Shown here piece after piece: positions 60,566-64,000 of a DNA stretch of 64,000 nt. The stretch comes from Micromonospora sp. MW-13. Its GTDB lineage: Bacteria > Actinomycetota > Actinomycetes > Mycobacteriales > Micromonosporaceae. The first letter of the stretch is position 1, and each line of letters opens with the position of its first letter. The translations under genes were made by a program, and so were the position numbers. The stretch is taken from assembly GCF_003434305.1 (NCBI RefSeq), contig NZ_QKKX01000064.1, positions 44,879 to 108,878 on the forward strand. The letters run 5' to 3'. Below the pieces are notes generated by a model. That model worked only from the letters and a program-made list of their open reading frames with translations. It searched no databases and had not been told where the DNA came from.

Positions 60566-61261
60566 ATGAGCCATCCACCGTCCACCGTCGACGTGACCCG
60601 CCCGACGCCCGGCCGGGGCCCGATCCGCGCGGTCGTGTTCGACCTCGACGGCGTCATCGTCGACAGCTCCGCCGTCATGCGCGAGGCGTTCAGCATCGCG
60701 TACGCGGAGGTGGTGGGCGACGGACCGGCGCCGTTCGAGGAGTACAACCAGCACATGGGCCGGTACTTCCCGGACATCATGCGGCTGATGGGGCTGCCGC
60801 TGGAGATGGAGGAACCGTTCGTCCGGGAGAGCTACCGGATGGCCCACCTGGTGCCGCTGTTCCCCGGCGTCCGGGACACCCTGGAGAAGCTGCACGCCCG
60901 GGGCATCCGGATGGCCATCGCCACCGGCAAGAGCGGCCCCCGGGCCCGCTCGCTGCTCGACACGCTCGGCGTGCTGGGCCTGTTCGACCAGGTGATCGGC
61001 TCCGACGAGGTGGCCCGCCCGAAGCCCGCCCCGGACATCGTGCTCCAGGCGCTCGGCCACCTCGACGTGCCGCCGGCCCAGGCCATGATGGTCGGCGACG
61101 CGGTGATCGACCTGCTCAGCGGCCGGGACGCCGGCGCCACCACGGTCGCCACCACCTGGCACGGCGGGGACATCGCCGCGCTGCTCGCCGCCGGCCCGGA
61201 CGTGGTCGCGCACGCACCGACGGACCTGCTGGCCCACTGCCCGGTGGCCCTCGTCCCCTGA
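60566..61261 (+). CDS. rifM: HAD phosphatase, RifM-like
   Basis: The 231-residue HAD-superfamily protein starts at an ATG with GGGGAG upstream. It has motif I VVFDLDGVIVDSS with two Asp, motif II ATGKSG, motif III Lys in RPKPAPDIVLQALG, and motif IV MVGDAVIDLLSG. In rifamycin clusters RifM is a phosphatase-type protein acting in kanosamine supply. It is 37 bp after rifL and closes the AHBA set in this direction. Confidence 0.9.
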   Translation: MSHPPSTVDVTRPTPGRGPIRAVVFDLDGVIVDSSAVMREAFSIAYAEVVGDGPAPFEEYNQHMGRYFPDIMRLMGLPLEMEEPFVRESYRMAHLVPLFPGVRDTLEKLHARGIRMAIATGKSGPRARSLLDTLGVLGLFDQVIGSDEVARPKPAPDIVLQALGHLDVPPAQAMMVGDAVIDLLSGRDAGATTVATTWHGGDIAALLAAGPDVVAHAPTDLLAHCPVALVP

Positions 61262-61533
61262 CCCGGCCGGGCTCGACCCGGGGCATCTCCAGGCTCGTGC
61301 CCAGCATCGTGGGCGACGCCGCCCGACGAATGACTCGCGGAAGCCCCGGTGCTGCGCGAGGCGCGCGGGGCGTGCCGCCCGACTTGTCCGATGTGGTGAC
61401 AGCGGACAACGGACATGTTCCCGGCATGGACCGTTACGCTCCTGAATCTGGTCGATGTACCGTCCGTGGTGGTGGTCCGTCCGGGTGGAGGCGGCCACCG
61501 CCCCGGTCCGCTACCTGGGAAGTGGGCGAAGCC

Positions 61534-62724
61534 ATGGCCATGAAGACCGACACCATCGGTGCCCGGATCCGGTACTGGCGGATGCGCCGTAGCGGGATGA
61601 CGCAAGCTGTCCTCGCCGGACTCGCCGGCGTCAGCCAGTCCTACATCTCGCAGGTCGAGTCCGGCCGGAAGACCATCGACCGTCGTTCCACTCTCGTCGC
61701 CGTAGCCGCCGCTCTCCAGGTGACGGTGGCGGACCTGCTCGGCCAGGGCACGGAACCCGGCGACCCGGCGCGGGACAGCGCGGCCGAGTGCGTTCCGGCG
61801 ATCTGGTCCGCGCTGATCGAGATCGAGGATGGCGAGCGCCGGCCGTCGACCCGTGGCAGGGACGAGTTGGCCGGCGACATCTCCCGTAGCGATCAGCTCC
61901 GTACCCGATCCAACTATCCGGCGATGGCCCGACTCCTCCCCGGCCTCCTGCTCGACGCCGCCGCTGTCGACGGCACCGTGCTCGCCCAGGTGGCCTACCA
62001 GGCTTCGACGTGCCTGCGGCACCTCGGCTACCGGCATCTGGCGCTCAACACCGCACGGGTCGCGGTGTCGGCTGCCGAGGAAGTCGAGGATCCGGCGTGG
62101 ATCGGGGCGTCCCGGTTCGCGTACGCGCAGAGCCTGCCGATCGAATCCGCGCCACTCGCGGCCCGGGCCGCCGACCGGTCGCTGGTCGGGCTCCAGGCCG
62201 ATGCGGCCGACGAGCGGGTCCGACAGATGCTCGGCCAGCTCCACCTCTCGGCGGCGCTGACCTCGACCGTGAGCGGTCGTCCGGACGTCGCGCGGGACCA
62301 TCTCGCCGAGGCGGCCCGGGAGGCGGCGACCCTCGGAGACCCGCCGGACGGGGCCGGCTTCAACGGGTGTGGGTTCGGGCCGACCAACGTGAAGCTGTGG
62401 GAGATGTCCATCGCGGCCGAGTCGGGTGAGCCCGGCCGGGTGATCGAGCTGTCCCGGACGGTTCGGCCGCAGGTCCTGGTGGCGACGAACCGCCAGATGT
62501 CCTACCGGCTCGACGTCGGCCGCGCGTTGGCCGACACCGGTCGCCGGGATGCCGAGGCGCTGGCCGCGTTCGTGCGGGCTGAGCAGGCCGCGCCGGTGCC
62601 ATTCGCCCTGAACCCCCTCGCTCAGGGCGCGGTCGTGGCGATGGCGCAGCGGGCGAGGCGCTGCGCGATCCCGGACGACCTGCGGGTGCTGGCCGGCCGG
62701 ATGGGCATCAACCTGCTGCCATAA
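61534..62724 (+). CDS. XRE-family regulator with TPR-like sensor part
   Basis: The 396-residue protein starts at ATG 61534 or 61540. The XRE HTH is clear (IGARIRYWRMRRSGMTQAVLAGLAGVSQSYISQVESGRKTIDRRSTLVAVAAAL), followed by helical repeats (LNTARVAVSAAEEVEDPAWIGASRFAYAQSL). Such proteins are frequent around specialised metabolite loci in Micromonospora. It lies between the AHBA genes and a condensation-domain gene, so it is a candidate local regulator. GGGAAGTGGG precedes the start, as at AHBA synthase. The 272-bp gap before it holds no recognised feature. Confidence 0.88.
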   Translation: MAMKTDTIGARIRYWRMRRSGMTQAVLAGLAGVSQSYISQVESGRKTIDRRSTLVAVAAALQVTVADLLGQGTEPGDPARDSAAECVPAIWSALIEIEDGERRPSTRGRDELAGDISRSDQLRTRSNYPAMARLLPGLLLDAAAVDGTVLAQVAYQASTCLRHLGYRHLALNTARVAVSAAEEVEDPAWIGASRFAYAQSLPIESAPLAARAADRSLVGLQADAADERVRQMLGQLHLSAALTSTVSGRPDVARDHLAEAAREAATLGDPPDGAGFNGCGFGPTNVKLWEMSIAAESGEPGRVIELSRTVRPQVLVATNRQMSYRLDVGRALADTGRRDAEALAAFVRAEQAAPVPFALNPLAQGAVVAMAQRARRCAIPDDLRVLAGRMGINLLP

Positions 62725-62804
62725 TCCTTGTTGGAGCAGGCCGAGGCGGATCGGATACCGGTGGAGGAGACCACTCGGGCGGTGCCGGACCGGGCGGTGG
62801 CGTC

Positions 62805-63133
62805 GTGGAGAGCGGTGAGCTGCCGATAGGTCGGCGGGTGGCCCAGTGGCGGGTGCGGCGGTCACCTGGCACGAGAAGGCGACCGGCCGAAGCGGGTGGG
62901 GGCGCCTGCCGGTCGAGCACCGGGCCGCGCACCTGGTGGCCGCCGCGCGGGCGTACCTGCACGTCGGTGACCTGTTGCGGGCGGGGCGCGCCCTGGTCGA
63001 CGCCGAACGGACCGCGCCGGCCGAGATCCGGTGCCGGCCGCTGGCGCGTACGGTGATCGCCGACGTGGCGCGCGGCGGCCCGATGCCGGCCGGCGTGGCG
63101 CACCTGGCCGCCCTGGTCGGCCTGACCCGGTGA
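62805..63133 (+). pseudogene. Internally deleted XRE-family regulator gene
   Basis: A GTG at 62805 starts VESGELPIGRRVAQWRVRR, an XRE N-terminus. After about 60 bp the continuing homology is in another frame and is already the C-terminal end: WGRLPVEHRAAHLVAAARAY, then LHVGDLLRAGRALVDAERTA, ending HLAALVGLTR. The HTH core and most of the sensor part are missing. One deletion plus a frame change explains this. It sits just after an intact XRE gene. Confidence 0.65.
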
Positions 63134-63225
63134 GCGCGCCCTTCCGCTTCCCGGCCCAGATCCGCGACCGGCCCGCCAACGTCGGCGTGACGATGGCGGG
63201 CCGGGGCAGCGTCCGGCGGGACCGC

Positions 63226-64000
63226 TCAGCGAGCGTGGTCGACGCCCTCGGGGCCGGCTTCGAGGAAGCGCAGCATCTCGGCCGCCAGCATCTCGGCGAC
63301 GGGGGCCGGGACCAGGTCGGTGCGGACGGTGACGCGCAGGAGGACGTCCCCGTTGCCGGGCAGCACCTCGACGAGGCAGGCGCCCGACCACTCCCGGGCG
63401 TACGGCTCGACGACCTCCTCGGTCCGGCAGCCCGGCAGCTCCAGCGGAAGGACGACGTTGTCCTGGTAGGCGAAGGAGGGCATGCTGTTGGCCACCTCGC
63501 GGGACATGTCGAGGACCGGGTCGGTGGTCATCTCCAGGAACGCGACGTCCTGGGCGGCCATCAGCTCGTCGACGGTCCGCTGGACGGCCCGGATCAGGTT
63601 CTTCTCCGGCCCGTCGAACCGGACCCGGAGGCAGTTGGAGCTGATCCGGCTCGTGAAGGTGGAGTCGAGGATCCGGCTGCCGCGCTGGGCGACGATCATC
63701 AGCATGGCGATGTCGTCCTGCTGGTGGATGGCGCGCAGCGCGGTGGCGTAGGCGGCGGCGAAGTAGCTGGAGCGGCTGAACCGGTGTTCCCGGGCGGCGC
63801 GGTCCCAGCGTTCCAGCACGTCGGGGGTGACGGTGGCGATGTGCCCGGCCTTGGGGCCCCAGGTCGGGGTCTCCACCAGCAGCTCCTGGGGCCGGCCCTC
63901 GCCCTGGCGGGAGAGCCCGCGCAGTTGCCTGCGCCAGTAGGCCCGCTGTGCTTCGAGGTCGGCGGCCTCGCGTAGGCGGGTGTGCTCGTCGTAGAACTGG
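63226..64000 (-). CDS. Condensation-domain (NRPS-type) protein, C-terminal part (runs off right edge)
   Basis: The leftward frame is open from 64000 to a stop at 63226, 257 codons. It includes FYDEHTRLREAADLEAQRAYWRRQLRG, the region after the His motif in condensation domains. Then follow FSRSSYFAAAYATALRAIHQQDD, the AQRGS core and TFTSRISSNCLRVRF at the place of the usual IGxFVNT motif. It ends with no carrier or adenylation domain, so it is a free-standing condensation protein or the last domain of a larger one. The His active site would be to the right of the window. It may join AHBA-derived units or act in a separate peptide pathway. Confidence 0.85.
   Translation of the reverse strand, partial: QFYDEHTRLREAADLEAQRAYWRRQLRGLSRQGEGRPQELLVETPTWGPKAGHIATVTPDVLERWDRAAREHRFSRSSYFAAAYATALRAIHQQDDIAMLMIVAQRGSRILDSTFTSRISSNCLRVRFDGPEKNLIRAVQRTVDELMAAQDVAFLEMTTDPVLDMSREVANSMPSFAYQDNVVLPLELPGCRTEEVVEPYAREWSGACLVEVLPGNGDVLLRVTVRTDLVPAPVAEMLAAEMLRFLEAGPEGVDHAR

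Noticed and set aside
58216..61526. Shared TGGGAAGTGGG before AHBA synthase and the XRE gene
   Set aside because: The 11-mer includes a purine-rich ribosome-binding site at the usual distance, so similarity is expected without common regulation.
63134..63225. Rightward frame VSAPFRFPAQIRDRPANVGV after the broken XRE gene
   Set aside because: It starts with a GTGA overlap and looks gene-like for about 30 codons, but it then runs into the convergent condensation gene. It could be the truncated start of a lost gene; not enough support to annotate.

Overview
The window is chromosomal DNA of a very high-GC actinomycete. Third-position G/C codons, many GTG starts, and GTGA/ATGA start-stop overlaps are everywhere. 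The gene content (AHBA genes, a GlnX-GlnH-PknG locus and an actinobacterial-type contractile injection locus) suggests Micromonospora or a close relative in the Micromonosporaceae. That placement is inferred from style and content, because there is no rRNA gene in the window. I saw no tRNA gene, insertion sequence or CRISPR array.

Layout. 0-3 kb: the start of an uncharacterised helical protein, a secreted gamma-crystallin-like protein with a clear terminator, and a membrane-anchored HTH protein. 3-6.2 kb: a small polyketide-tailoring operon (12-codon leader ORF, ABM monooxygenase, P450, fused double TcmI cyclase), a terminator, and a TetR regulator. 6.2-9.4 kb: a compact leftward operon that looks like a peptide-modification (RiPP) pathway. 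It has a strong promoter, a 39-residue precursor-like peptide ending in Cys-Gly, a hairpin, a ThiF/E1-like adenylating enzyme with a PqqD-like N-terminus, a membrane M50-like protease that also starts with a PqqD-like domain, and a DUF3105 protein. 9.8-12.7 kb: a large ATPase regulator with a SARP-type C-terminus.

12.6-42.4 kb: an extracellular-type contractile injection system (eCIS). Baseplate, spike, tube and sheath genes run leftward (12.6-25.5 kb). A variable cargo region follows: a 1390-residue protein with a low-GC C-terminal tip and an adjoining leucine-rich-repeat gene. An inverted secreted-protein gene comes next. The last part holds a DUF4157 protease-like protein, an AAA+ ATPase, a Pvc16-like protein, a vWA/beta-propeller protein, a LuxR regulator and a membrane protein.

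42.5-54.3 kb: an orphan dTDP-glucose dehydratase, then a 0.7-kb gap made of gene scraps, then a GlnX-GlnH-PknG signalling locus extended by a coiled-coil protein, a vWA protein and a membrane NACHT-like NTPase, followed by a TetR regulator. One scrap matches the 3' end of that TetR gene, so related sequences bracket the module. 54.4-55.3 kb: a secreted S1 protease. 55.4-61.3 kb: divergent AHBA (3-amino-5-hydroxybenzoate) genes equivalent to rifJ, K, L, M and N, with a DoxX-like protein and an FMN reductase. 61.5-64 kb: an XRE regulator, a broken second XRE gene, and the end of a condensation-domain gene that runs off the right edge.

The best candidates for undescribed biology are the 6.2-9.4 kb peptide operon and the cargo plus LRR neighbour of the eCIS.
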